In this document: one piece after another, positions 33,020-41,618 of the stretch
Layout of the letters: the number at the start of each line of letters is the position of its first letter
Position numbering within the stretch: the stretch's first letter is position 1
Origin: Pseudooceanicola pacificus
GTDB lineage: Bacteria > Pseudomonadota > Alphaproteobacteria > Rhodobacterales > Rhodobacteraceae
Length of the DNA stretch: 64,000 nt
Reading direction: 5' to 3'
Assembly: GCF_009789075.1 (NCBI RefSeq)
Contig: NZ_WNXQ01000003.1
Coordinates: 434,001 to 498,000 of the forward strand
Notes under the pieces: model-generated
Seen by the model: the letters and a program-made list of their open reading frames with translations, nothing else
The model's database searches: none
What the model was told of the DNA's origin: nothing
Made by a program: the position numbers and the translations under genes

Positions 33020-34473
33020 TGGAAGAGGAAACAACAGATGTCCTGGTCGTCGGCTGCGGCATTGCCGGGCTCTGTGCGGCGGTCACTGCGCTGCAGCAAG
33101 GGGCCAGGGTCACCGTGCTGGAACGGGCGCCGAAAGAAGACTTCGGCGGCAACACCCGTTGGACCGAAGCCTACATGCGGATGAAGAACGATGCCGAGAT
33201 CGCGGACGATTTCGCCGAGCATTTCATGCAGAACCCCGGTGCCAACCTCGATCCGAATGTCGAGCGCGCGGTGACCGGGGAGTCCACCAGCTGGCCCGCC
33301 TATGTCCGCGCCCATCCCATGCCCGATCCCGAGGTGATCTTCACCTTCGCCGATCAGGTTCCTTCGACCATTTCGTGGCTCAAGGAGTTCGGGCTGAAAT
33401 TCGGCCCGCAGCCGATCTACCTGCTGACGCAGAACACCCACAGGATCGCCGCGCAGGGTGGCGGGCTGGCCCTGATTGAGCGGCTGAATGCGGAAGTCGA
33501 AAAGCTGGGCGGAGAGATCCTTTACGAGACCGCCGCGCACGACCTGATCCGGTCCGAGGACGGGACCGTGTGCGGCGGTCTTTGCAAGGCCGCGGACGGC
33601 ACGGCGCTTCGTATCAGGGCAAAGTCGACCGTGCTGGCCTCGGGCGGGTTCCAGGGCAATCCCGAGATGATGGCGCGCTACATCGGCCCGCGCGCGTCCT
33701 ACATGCGGCCCGTCGCGCGCGGCGGCTATTACAACCGCGGCGAAGGCATCCGCATGGCGCTGGAGGCAGGCGCCGCCCCCGCCGGGGAGTTCAGTTCCTA
33801 CCACGCCGAACCGGTCGACCCGCGGTCGCAGGAAGCCGAGGCGGTGGTATTCATCTACCCGTACGGCATCCTGGTGAACAATCGCGGGCGGCGCTTCATT
33901 GACGAAGCTCCCGGCACCGTCGACGCCCATTATGACAACATTTCGCGCAGCTTCGCTCATCAGCCCGACGGGATCGCCTGGGTGATCTTTGACGATCAGG
34001 TCGATGATATCCCGCGCTGGCAGAGCTCGATCCGGTCGGACATTCCGCCGGTCGAGGCGCCCACGATTGCCGCACTGGCCGAGAAACTGGGCCTGCCGGT
34101 CGAGAACCTGACGACGACGGTGGATGACTTCAACGCCGCCTGCCCGGAGATCGCAGATTTCACGCCGTTCGAGATCGACAATGCAGCGACGCGGGGGATC
34201 GAGCCGCCGAAATCGAACTGGTCGAGACCGCTGACCAGGGCACCGTTCCGTGCCTACCCGTTGATCTCCAGCGTCTGCTTCACCTTCGGCGGGCTGAAAG
34301 TGAACAACCGCGCCGAAGTTGTCGACACGGAAGGCCGGACCATACCCGGGCTGCTCGCCGCCGGCGAAACCATGGGAATTTACCATCAGGTCTACACCGG
34401 ATCGACCTCGGTCCTGCGCGGGGCCGTGTTCGGCCGGATCGCAGGCATGACCGCTACTGACTCACAAAAGTGA
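33019..34473 (+). CDS. FAD-dependent dehydrogenase, tricarballylate dehydrogenase (TcuA)-like
   Basis: A 484-residue flavoprotein of the fumarate reductase/KstD/TcuA superfamily. The FAD dinucleotide motif VVGCGIAGLCAAV is at residues 10-22, followed by FGGNTRWTEAYMR, the TcuA-type substrate-loop start. LASGGFQGNPEMM and the C-terminal GLLAAGETMGIYH complete the fold. TcuA oxidises tricarballylate to cis-aconitate. Company with a TRAP transporter and a citryl-CoA-lyase-like protein supports a tri- or dicarboxylate substrate. ATG 33019 preferred (GGGAGAGG upstream). Confidence 0.85.
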   Translation: MEEETTDVLVVGCGIAGLCAAVTALQQGARVTVLERAPKEDFGGNTRWTEAYMRMKNDAEIADDFAEHFMQNPGANLDPNVERAVTGESTSWPAYVRAHPMPDPEVIFTFADQVPSTISWLKEFGLKFGPQPIYLLTQNTHRIAAQGGGLALIERLNAEVEKLGGEILYETAAHDLIRSEDGTVCGGLCKAADGTALRIRAKSTVLASGGFQGNPEMMARYIGPRASYMRPVARGGYYNRGEGIRMALEAGAAPAGEFSSYHAEPVDPRSQEAEAVVFIYPYGILVNNRGRRFIDEAPGTVDAHYDNISRSFAHQPDGIAWVIFDDQVDDIPRWQSSIRSDIPPVEAPTIAALAEKLGLPVENLTTTVDDFNAACPEIADFTPFEIDNAATRGIEPPKSNWSRPLTRAPFRAYPLISSVCFTFGGLKVNNRAEVVDTEGRTIPGLLAAGETMGIYHQVYTGSTSVLRGAVFGRIAGMTATDSQK

Positions 34474-34492
34474 AACCCTGAGGGAGGGGAAC

Positions 34493-35536
34493 ATGAAGCC
34501 AATCGGGAAAACTTGCCAGGTCGCGGTGCTGACCTCTGCGCTGTTCGCGGCACCGCTTGCCGCGCAGGAGGCCGTGAACCTCAAGGTGGTCGGCACCTGG
34601 GGCTACCTCAACACGTGGAACCAGGTCGAAAAACCGTTCTGGACCGAAGAGCTCAAGGCCGCGTCGAACGGCAAGATCACGGTCGAGGCCCTGCCCATGA
34701 CCGAGGTGGGCCTCAAGGGGTTCGAGGTGATGCGGATGCTGCAACTGGGGGTCTTTGACGGAGCCCACGGCATCATCTCCTATCTCGGGGATGATCCCGT
34801 TGCCGAAGGTGCGGATCTTGCGGGTGTGGTCCAGACATGGGACGAGGCCAAGGCCGCCGTCGCCGCGTATGAACCGGTTCTGGCCGAAAGCTTCGACAAG
34901 ACCTACGACGCCAAATTGCTGGGGGTCTATCCTTTCCCGAGCCAGCTGCTTTACTGCAATGCTCCGATTTCCGGCCTTGCGGACCTGAAGGGCAAGAAGA
35001 TCCGCTCTTACTCCAAGTCGATGAGCGATCTGTTCACGGGGCTCGGCGCAACTCCGGTCACGATTGCCTTTGGTGAGGTCGTGCCGGCCCTTCAACTGGG
35101 CACCGTCGACTGCGCCGTATCCGGCACATTGCCGTCCTACACATCAGGCTGGGGCGAGGCGACCACCCATCTGGTCCGGCTTTCCACCGGATACGCCTTC
35201 AGCTTTGCGGCCGTCAGCAAGGTGTCCTGGGACCGCATGGACGAAGAGACCCGGGACATCATCGCCTCCAACGCCGGCGCCATGATCGACCGCGCGTGGG
35301 AGATCGGGCAGAAAGACGACGAAATGGGCATCGCCTGCCTGACCGACGGCCCCTGCGAGGTTGGTGACCCGGCCGGACTTGTCGATGTCGCGCTCTCCGA
35401 CGCGGACCGCGCGCAGCTGGCGGACGTGTTGCAGGCGACGGTTCTCGAATCCTTCGGCGCGCGGTGCGGGGCCGCGTGTTCCGCGACCTGGAACGAGACC
35501 ATCGGCAGGGCGGTCCATCTGACCATCGCCGAGTGA
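34493..35536 (+). CDS. dctP: TRAP transporter substrate-binding protein DctP
   Basis: A 347-residue periplasmic receptor. Sec signal peptide at residues 1-24 (MKPIGKTCQVAVLTSALFAA, cleavage after PLAAQ). The conserved arginine for carboxylate binding is expected in LKGKKIRSYSKSM, and VVPALQLGTVDCAVSG is the late family motif. Strong GGGAGGGGAAC precedes ATG. Binds an organic acid for the DctQM channel encoded downstream. Confidence 0.92.
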   Translation: MKPIGKTCQVAVLTSALFAAPLAAQEAVNLKVVGTWGYLNTWNQVEKPFWTEELKAASNGKITVEALPMTEVGLKGFEVMRMLQLGVFDGAHGIISYLGDDPVAEGADLAGVVQTWDEAKAAVAAYEPVLAESFDKTYDAKLLGVYPFPSQLLYCNAPISGLADLKGKKIRSYSKSMSDLFTGLGATPVTIAFGEVVPALQLGTVDCAVSGTLPSYTSGWGEATTHLVRLSTGYAFSFAAVSKVSWDRMDEETRDIIASNAGAMIDRAWEIGQKDDEMGIACLTDGPCEVGDPAGLVDVALSDADRAQLADVLQATVLESFGARCGAACSATWNETIGRAVHLTIAE

Positions 35537-35590
35537 TCAACCGTGTGACGACCGCCGGTCGGCATGTCCGGCGGTCGTACGGAGGAGGAA

Positions 35591-36193
35591 ATGATGAACA
35601 CCTGGGACCGCTTCAGCAGCCGGATGAACAAAGCCCTGACCGTGACCGGGGCCTGCCTGATCCTTGCGATTGCCATCGGGATCACGGCCGAGATCCTGTT
35701 GCGCAAGATTTTCAACGAAACGCTTGGCGGCATGGACGAACTGGCCTCTTACGGGTTTGCGATATTCACCGCACTGGCCTTCAGCGTGGCCGCCCTGGCA
35801 CGCGCCAATATCCGAATTGACGTCCTGCGGTCCTGGTGTCCCAGGCCCGCCCGGGTGGCGCTGGATCTGCTGGCGCAGATCGCCCTGATCGCCTTTGCCG
35901 GCTTCCTGACGTGGCGCGCGACGCTGCTGGTCGGCGCATCCTGGGCAAAGGGCACAACCGCCATCACGCCGCTGGCAACGCCCGTCGCCTGGCCGCAATC
36001 CGTCTGGCTTGCCGCGCTTTGGGTCTTTGTCACCATTCTATGCGTCATGTTCGGCCTGTCCGTCCGGGCCCTGCTGCGCGGGGACGATGCGGCTTTGGCC
36101 ACGCTGGCCGCCCCTGTCGGCGAACTGGATGAGCTTGCCCCGCAACAGCACACGATCACCGAGGCTCTGACCACCGGGGCAAAGGAGGCCTGA
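35591..36193 (+). CDS. dctQ: TRAP transporter small permease DctQ
   Basis: A 200-residue four-helix membrane subunit. Start at ATG 35591 after GGAGGAGGAA. Visible features are GACLILAIAIGITAEILLRK and the DctQ hallmark MDELASYGFAIFTALAFSVA. The stop is immediately followed by the ATG of the large subunit (0-bp spacing). Confidence 0.9.
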   Translation: MMNTWDRFSSRMNKALTVTGACLILAIAIGITAEILLRKIFNETLGGMDELASYGFAIFTALAFSVAALARANIRIDVLRSWCPRPARVALDLLAQIALIAFAGFLTWRATLLVGASWAKGTTAITPLATPVAWPQSVWLAALWVFVTILCVMFGLSVRALLRGDDAALATLAAPVGELDELAPQQHTITEALTTGAKEA

Positions 36194-37477
36194 ATGCTCG
36201 CGACATCCCTATTCCTGCTGTTCGGACTTGTCCTTCTCAGCATCTCGGTCGCGGCCTCTCTGGGCCTTCTGGGACTGATCCTGGGCGCTATCTATTCCCC
36301 CATGCCGCTGTATCGCGGCCTTGCAGACATCGTCTGGGTGAACGCGATCGAATTTCTTCTGCTGGCGATCCCGTTGTTCGTCTTCATGGGCGAAGTCCTG
36401 CTGAGATCAGGCATCGCCGCGCGCATGTACGAGGCGCTGACCAAATGGCTGGCCTGGCTGCCGGGCGGGCTGATGCACACCAACGTGGGGGCGAGCGCGC
36501 TGTTCGCGGCGACCTCCGGTTCCAGCGTTGCAACGGCGGCCACCATCGGGACGGTCGCCCTGCCAGAGGCCGAAAGCCGCGGCTACAACGAACGGCTGTT
36601 TCTGGGATCGCTGACGTCGGGCGGCACTTTGGGGATCCTTATTCCGCCCTCCATCAACCTGATCATCTTCGGCCTTCTGACCAACACCTCGGTGCCCGAT
36701 CTCTATATGGCTGGGCTGGTGCCCGGGCTCTTGATGGCGTCGATCTTTACCATGACAGTGCTTGTCGCCTGCCTGATGCGGCCCGGCTGGGGCGGCGCGC
36801 GCATCACCTGCACCTGGGCCGAACGCTTGCGTGCTCTTCCCGAATTGATCCCGCCAGTCCTTATCTTCCTGCTGGTCGTCGGTTCGATCTACGGCGGTCT
36901 GGCAACCCCGACCGAGGCTGCCGGGCTTGGCGTCGTCGGCGCGCTTGTGCTGGCCGGCGCACGCAAAGCCCTGTCCTGGCCTATGCTCCTGTCCGCCGCC
37001 GAGGCGACAATGCGGACCACAGCCATGGTCATGCTGATCGTGCTGGCGGCCATGTTCCTGAACTTCGTTCTAGGCGTCATCGGGCTGACCCAGGCGCTTG
37101 CGAGTTTCGTGGCGCAGTTGGGGTGGAGCCCGACCGCCATGATGTTCGCCATCGTGGTCTTTTACCTGATCCTGGGCTGTTTTCTGGAAACCCTCTCGAT
37201 GCTCATCACGACGGCACCGCTCATCACCCCCATTGTCATCGGCCTTGGGTTCGACCCCGTCTGGTTCGGGGTCCTGATGATGGTGCTGCTGGAAATGGCG
37301 CTGCTGACGCCACCGATCGGGATCAACCTCTACGTGGTTCAGTCCGTGCGCCGCAAGGGCACCCTGACGGATGTCGTGATCGGAACGCTGCCGTTTCTGG
37401 CTGCCATGATGGTGATGGTTGTCCTGCTGATCGCCTTTCCGGGCATCGCACTCTGGCTGCCGAAGGCGCTCGGATGA
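36194..37477 (+). CDS. dctM: TRAP transporter large permease DctM
   Basis: A 427-residue inner-membrane channel subunit with about twelve helices. TRAP large-subunit motifs: IPLFVFMGEVLLRSG, SGSSVATAATIGTVALPEAE, SGGTLGILIPPSINLIIFG and LTPPIGINLYVVQ. Uses the sodium or proton gradient with DctP/DctQ. Last gene of the catabolic operon; no obvious terminator follows. Confidence 0.95.
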   Translation: MLATSLFLLFGLVLLSISVAASLGLLGLILGAIYSPMPLYRGLADIVWVNAIEFLLLAIPLFVFMGEVLLRSGIAARMYEALTKWLAWLPGGLMHTNVGASALFAATSGSSVATAATIGTVALPEAESRGYNERLFLGSLTSGGTLGILIPPSINLIIFGLLTNTSVPDLYMAGLVPGLLMASIFTMTVLVACLMRPGWGGARITCTWAERLRALPELIPPVLIFLLVVGSIYGGLATPTEAAGLGVVGALVLAGARKALSWPMLLSAAEATMRTTAMVMLIVLAAMFLNFVLGVIGLTQALASFVAQLGWSPTAMMFAIVVFYLILGCFLETLSMLITTAPLITPIVIGLGFDPVWFGVLMMVLLEMALLTPPIGINLYVVQSVRRKGTLTDVVIGTLPFLAAMMVMVVLLIAFPGIALWLPKALG

Positions 37478-37626
37478 GCGTCCCGGGTGTTCGCGCCGGA
37501 CCGTGGTGACAGGTTCGGCGAAATTTTCCGGTTGGTCCATCGGGGCCAAATGGCCGGTTTGCAACCCTGCATGGCGTGCAGCCGAGGATCAGCGACGGGG
37601 CTGGTCCCTGGCTCGCACCCTGCCGG

Positions 37627-38121
37627 TCATACCGGAATGTTGATCAAGAGCGCGCCCACCGCCCCGAGACCGATTAACATGAGGTGGGTGATCTGCATGC
37701 CCTCCTGCCGGATGTAATAGGCGAACCACGCACCGCCGAGCAGCATCACGAACCCCAACGCCAGGACACCGCTGAGCGCCAGATTGGCGCGCAAAATGGC
37801 CTGCGCGACATCCAGCGCGCCCAGGATCGCCAGGGCGAAGCTGAACGCCGCACGGGCAAGCAGGATTGCGACCGCCAGTTCCAGGGCCACGACCGCGCTG
37901 TAGACAAGCCTGTGCCAGCCGGGCGACAGGACGCGGCGTTTCAGCAACGGACTGTCGATGGCCGGGTCCTGATCGAACATCCGCATGCTCATCAACGCGC
38001 CGACCGAGGCCGCACCGCCCCGGAATGCGGTCATATTGTTGAGCGAGACCACGGCAAGCCACAGCGCCAGTCCGCAGATGAAAACGAGTTTGACAAGAAG
38101 CAGCGATGCGAGGGGGGTCAT
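37627..38121 (-). CDS. DUF2165 small integral membrane protein
   Basis: A 164-residue protein with four hydrophobic segments. The N-terminus LVKLVFICGLALWLAVVSLN and the middle MRMFDQDPAIDSPLLKRRVL are characteristic of DUF2165, with WHRLVYSAVVALELAVAILL after it. It lies 30 bp downstream of the MFS gene and probably belongs to the ECF41-MFS-DUF2165 gene row. Function unknown. Confidence 0.85.
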   Translation of the reverse strand: MTPLASLLLVKLVFICGLALWLAVVSLNNMTAFRGGAASVGALMSMRMFDQDPAIDSPLLKRRVLSPGWHRLVYSAVVALELAVAILLARAAFSFALAILGALDVAQAILRANLALSGVLALGFVMLLGGAWFAYYIRQEGMQITHLMLIGLGAVGALLINIPV

Positions 38122-38151
38122 GATTGAGGCTCCAATTCCAGGGGGTTGCAG

Positions 38152-39603
38152 TCAGCGCGGTGTCATCCCGGGCCGGGCAGCCCGGCGCGCGGCCGGTATG
38201 CAGAGGGCCGGTGCCAGCGCGAACAGGCCGAACAGCCAGAGAGCCGCGTTCGAGGCCCCCGCGACACCGCCCGGTTGCGTGATGCCCGAAAGGTTCGCCA
38301 CCATTCCCGCGGTCGCCGCCCCAAGGGCCGTTGCAAAGAGCTGCACGGTGGTGATGGCCCCAGCGGCAATGGCCTGCTCGTCCGGGGACGCCCGTTGAAA
38401 GACCATCGTCACGACATGTGGCCAGGCCAGGCCGATGCTGGCGCCCACCAGACCAAGCGACCCGCAGACCGGTGCGAGACCGATCCAGCTGCCGCTGCCG
38501 ACGACCGGCATGAACACGGCCAGCACGGTGAGTCCGATCAGGCCAAGCACCGGGCTGATGGTGATCGCCCCTGGCGCGCTGCGGCTGTTCAGGTTCGCAC
38601 TGAAAAGCGATGCCAGCGTCCAGCCGATGGCCATCAGGGCCGCCAGGTAACCGGCGATCAATGGCGACTGCCCATGCAGAACCTGAAGCAGGTAGGGCAC
38701 ATAAATCTCGGGTTGCATGCCGATCACCAGAAGCGCGATGACGGCGTAGAGCGCCCCAAGCGGCCCTGTCACCTTCAGCGCGCCGCGCGGCAACAGGCGC
38801 GTGCCGGATCGCGCTTCCACCGCCATCAGCAGACCTGCCAGCACAAGCGTCATGCCGATCCCGATGAGGTTCCAGTACAGCGCCTCGCCCAGGCTGCCGG
38901 CAGAGAGCGCGATGACCGTCGCCGTCAGAAGGACGAGCTGGGCAAGCGGCAGCCGCGATGGCTTTTCGTCGCTGTCCGCTTTGCCGGGCAGGGTCGCATG
39001 GGCCAGGATCGCGAAGACCAGGATGAAAGGGATCAGCGACCAGAACGCCGCGCGCCAGGCACCGAGTTCGGCGAAGATGCCGCCAATTGCAGGCCCGGTC
39101 AGCGTGGCGATGCCCCACATCGCCGAAATCAGGCCGATTGCCCGGGCCCAGTGGTGGTCCGCAAAGACGAGGCGGATCACGCCATAGGCAAGTGCATATA
39201 GGAAACCGCCGCCGAACCCCTGCACGAACCGACCCGCAAGAAGAACCGGCATGTTGGGGGCAAGGGCGCAGAGGATGGTGCCCGTCCCGAAGAGAAGCGC
39301 CGCCACTCCATAGGCCCCCCGCGCGCCGACCCGCTGCAGCAATCGTGCCGATAGCGCCGAGCCGAGGATCGAGGCCACAACGAAGACCGTCGTGCTCCAG
39401 GCATAATAGTCGAGCCCGCCGATATCGGCGACAACCGAGGGCATGATGGTGATGGCGATGTAGATGTTGAGCGCATGCAGCGCCACGCTGCCGCCAAGCG
39501 CCAGCGAAAATATCGCGTTCCTGCCCCGAAACAGCTCGGCCCATGTGGGCGCGGTCACGGCTTCGGATTTGGGCATGTCTGTGGAAATACCTTGCTCAGG
39601 CAT
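38152..39603 (-). CDS. MFS transporter (multidrug/DHA2-like)
   Basis: A 483-residue major facilitator with up to fourteen hydrophobic segments. Signature pieces: ITIMPSVVADIGG after helix 1, GARGAYGVAALLFGTG (motif A-like loop) and GRFVQGFGGGFLYALAYGVI (motif B/C area). Probably exports a small organic compound. It follows the ECF41 sigma gene on the same strand (67 bp gap). Confidence 0.88.
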   Translation of the reverse strand: MPEQGISTDMPKSEAVTAPTWAELFRGRNAIFSLALGGSVALHALNIYIAITIMPSVVADIGGLDYYAWSTTVFVVASILGSALSARLLQRVGARGAYGVAALLFGTGTILCALAPNMPVLLAGRFVQGFGGGFLYALAYGVIRLVFADHHWARAIGLISAMWGIATLTGPAIGGIFAELGAWRAAFWSLIPFILVFAILAHATLPGKADSDEKPSRLPLAQLVLLTATVIALSAGSLGEALYWNLIGIGMTLVLAGLLMAVEARSGTRLLPRGALKVTGPLGALYAVIALLVIGMQPEIYVPYLLQVLHGQSPLIAGYLAALMAIGWTLASLFSANLNSRSAPGAITISPVLGLIGLTVLAVFMPVVGSGSWIGLAPVCGSLGLVGASIGLAWPHVVTMVFQRASPDEQAIAAGAITTVQLFATALGAATAGMVANLSGITQPGGVAGASNAALWLFGLFALAPALCIPAARRAARPGMTPR

Positions 39604-39670
39604 TGTTGAACCTCGTGAGTTTTGGGTTGCGCGGGCAGTGGCCCCTGGCCGGTCGGCCGCTGAGCTGAGG

Positions 39671-40558
39671 CTAGTGGATGGCGCCCTTGCGGATCTCGGT
39701 CAGCTTGTCGGGATTGCGCATGATGAAGACGTCGCGCACCCTGCCAGCCGCGTCGTAGTCGAACGTGACGATGCCCACGGTTGTCTGATCGCGTGTCAGG
39801 ACAAAGCCCCGCGCGCCGTTGATATCGGCGCGCTCCCACTGGTAGTCGGCCCACCACTCGCGCAGCCTGTCGGTCAGGAAGGCAAGCACCTCGGTCCGCC
39901 CCGTCAGGGTGCCCAGGACGGACGGAACCTTGCCGCCGCTGTCCGCACTGAGCCGGATATCTTCGGACATCAGTTGGACCAGGCGGGTCGGCGTTCCGCT
40001 GGTAATCGCCGTCTGGAACGCGGCCAGCAGTTCCTCCTGGCGGGCGAGCGGCGTCACATGCCTGACGGCGGCGTTTTCGATGTCGGTCCTGGCGCGCGAA
40101 ACCAGCTTGCGACAGGCGTCTTGCCGGATGTCGAGGGTCGCGGCGACATCGGGATAGGACACATCGAAGATATCGTGCAGCAGATAGGCCGCGCGGGCCT
40201 TTGGCGTCAGACGTTCGAGCATCAGGAGGAAGGCGGTCGTCAGCGACGAGGCGAGGTCCAGCTTGTCCTCGGTGTCATCCTCGATCGGTGTATGGATCGG
40301 CTCAGGCAGCCACGCACCGACATAGTCGACCCGTGCGCGGTGTGCCGCCCGCAGCAGGTCGAGACAGCGCCTAGTGCAGACGGTCGTCAACCATGCGCCG
40401 GGATTGTCGATCGCGGCACGATCGGCATGCTGCCACTTCAGAAAGGCATCCTGCACCGCATCCTCGGCATCGGCGCGCGAGCCAAGAATGCGATAGGCCA
40501 GTCCCATGAGGTTGGGGCGGGCCGCCTCGAACACGCTGACGAAATCTCGATCGGGCAC
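39671..40558 (-). CDS. ECF41-type RNA polymerase sigma factor with SnoaL-like tail
   Basis: A 295-residue sigma factor. The sigma2 region is MGLAYRILGSRADAEDAVQDAFLKW (in part), the sigma4 region LTPKARAAYLLHDIFDVSYPD, then a C-terminal SnoaL-like domain ending in the ECF41 hallmark RNPDKLTEI. The ECF41 DGGGKV box reads DSGGKV. In this group the C-terminal domain modulates sigma activity in place of an anti-sigma factor. Likely target: its own promoter and the MFS/DUF2165 genes. A 36-codon frame sits 2 bp upstream. Confidence 0.9.
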   Translation of the reverse strand: MPDRDFVSVFEAARPNLMGLAYRILGSRADAEDAVQDAFLKWQHADRAAIDNPGAWLTTVCTRRCLDLLRAAHRARVDYVGAWLPEPIHTPIEDDTEDKLDLASSLTTAFLLMLERLTPKARAAYLLHDIFDVSYPDVAATLDIRQDACRKLVSRARTDIENAAVRHVTPLARQEELLAAFQTAITSGTPTRLVQLMSEDIRLSADSGGKVPSVLGTLTGRTEVLAFLTDRLREWWADYQWERADINGARGFVLTRDQTTVGIVTFDYDAAGRVRDVFIMRNPDKLTEIRKGAIH

Positions 40559-40560
40559 GG

Positions 40561-40671
40561 CTAGGGCCTCACCGTCAGGACAGTCGCCGGAGCGTTCGCG
40601 GCTGCCGTTTCGCCGGTGGTCTCAAGACAGGCGGCGCGCGGCGCGCGACGGTCGGTTCTGGCATCGGTCAT
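40561..40671 (-). CDS. 36-residue leader ORF ahead of ECF41 gene
   Basis: MTDARTDRRAPRAACLETTG and on to TVLTVRP, from ATG 40671 with a strong GGGAGAGACG. It ends 2 bp before the sigma factor start, so translation is probably coupled. No similarity recognised; may be a leader peptide or the real N-terminal neighbour of the sigma operon. Confidence 0.4.
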   Translation of the reverse strand: MTDARTDRRAPRAACLETTGETAAANAPATVLTVRP

Positions 40672-40809
40672 CGTCTCTCCCTTCGTAAAACGTCGGCCTA
40701 TACACTGCTGACGATCCTGCGCCTGCTCGTGTGACATCTGACGTTTCGAGGTCCGCCGAGAACATGGATCAAACATGAACCCGACAGCGGAAGGCAAGCG
40801 GCCGACACT

Positions 40810-41000
40810 GTGGCCGAAGCCGACCAGAGGCCCGATGTGCCCAACCAGGGCCGGGGCCGGACCTTCGGCAGCGGCATACTGACGGATGGCGGCCGTTTCC
40901 GGCTTCTGGCGGTGGCCGAGGATTACAGCCGGGCGTACATGGCGCTGGTGACGGACATCTGGCGCCCGGCTGACGGTCTGGCCGCGCGCAGGGTTCGGCC
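40810..41000 (+). pseudogene. IS3-family transposase fragment
   Basis: The plus frame reads PNQGRGRTFGSGILTDGGRF, then RLLAVAEDYSRAYMALVTD, matching the DDE region of IS3/IS407 OrfB (pNq.WsmDFv.D.L..G..fR.L.vvDdysRe.la...D). The first catalytic Asp is lost (RTFGSG) and the rest degenerates after about 60 codons. An old insertion-sequence scar. Confidence 0.5.
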
Positions 41001-41405
41001 TGAGCTGCTGTCCGAATGTCCGTCGTCCGGGCAGAACATCAGGCCGCGGATTGCATCGACCGGGTGCCGAACGCGCGGTTCTCCGCCCGGATCGCGTGAA
41101 CCTCCGCCGAGCCCTCCTCGAGGCGCCGTGACATTGCGGCGTTGGTCTCGTGCGTCTGGTTCAGCACTGTGCACTGCTCTTCCCGGACAGCTGCCAATGG
41201 CGGGTTTCGGTGGAAGACTCAGGCGCGTGCCAACGCCAGCTCCAGGTGCAGCCGCTCTGCAGAAGGCAAGGGGTGGTCGCCAGAATGCGCCCTCCCGGTC
41301 TGGAGACGAGCGATCCGCATTTCAGGAATCCGTGCCACAGTGCTGTGTGACACTCTACTGGCCAAATTCAGCCCATGCCTTGATTATCAAGGGATTGGAT
41401 GAGGA
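41001..41405. other. Non-coding stretch left of the island
   Basis: I see no credible gene. Open frames here are short and lack ribosome-binding sites or recognisable motifs. It is bordered by the IS3 scar on the left and the truncated tRNA-Asn copy on the right. Confidence 0.4.
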
Positions 41406-41454
41406 TTTTGGCTCCGGCGGTAGGGATCGAACCTACGACCAATTGATTAACAGT
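41406..41454. repeat. Left attachment site (partial tRNA-Asn copy)
   Basis: 49 bp identical to 57202-57250, from TTTTGGCTCCGGCGG to GATTAACAGT. On the minus strand it holds the anticodon loop to the CCA end of tRNA-Asn, but no 5' half follows. Serves as one end of the island. Confidence 0.9.
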
Positions 41455-41618
41455 TAGGGAAAACACTTCTTTCCGATACCTTCCGATAGTTGCACAAAGC
41501 ATCATAAGTAGCTGTTAATAAATGAAAATAGTCTATTGTCCTTGCGCTTCTTCTGCCCCATATTTGTCGGTAATATCCCCAGTTTTGCCTATTAATTTCC
41601 TACTAGCTCGGGGCACCG

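Noticed and set aside
30098..33034. 978-codon minus-strand open frame
   Set aside because: Antisense shadow of the lyase, ALDH and CoA-transferase genes, all of which show catalytic residues on the plus strand.
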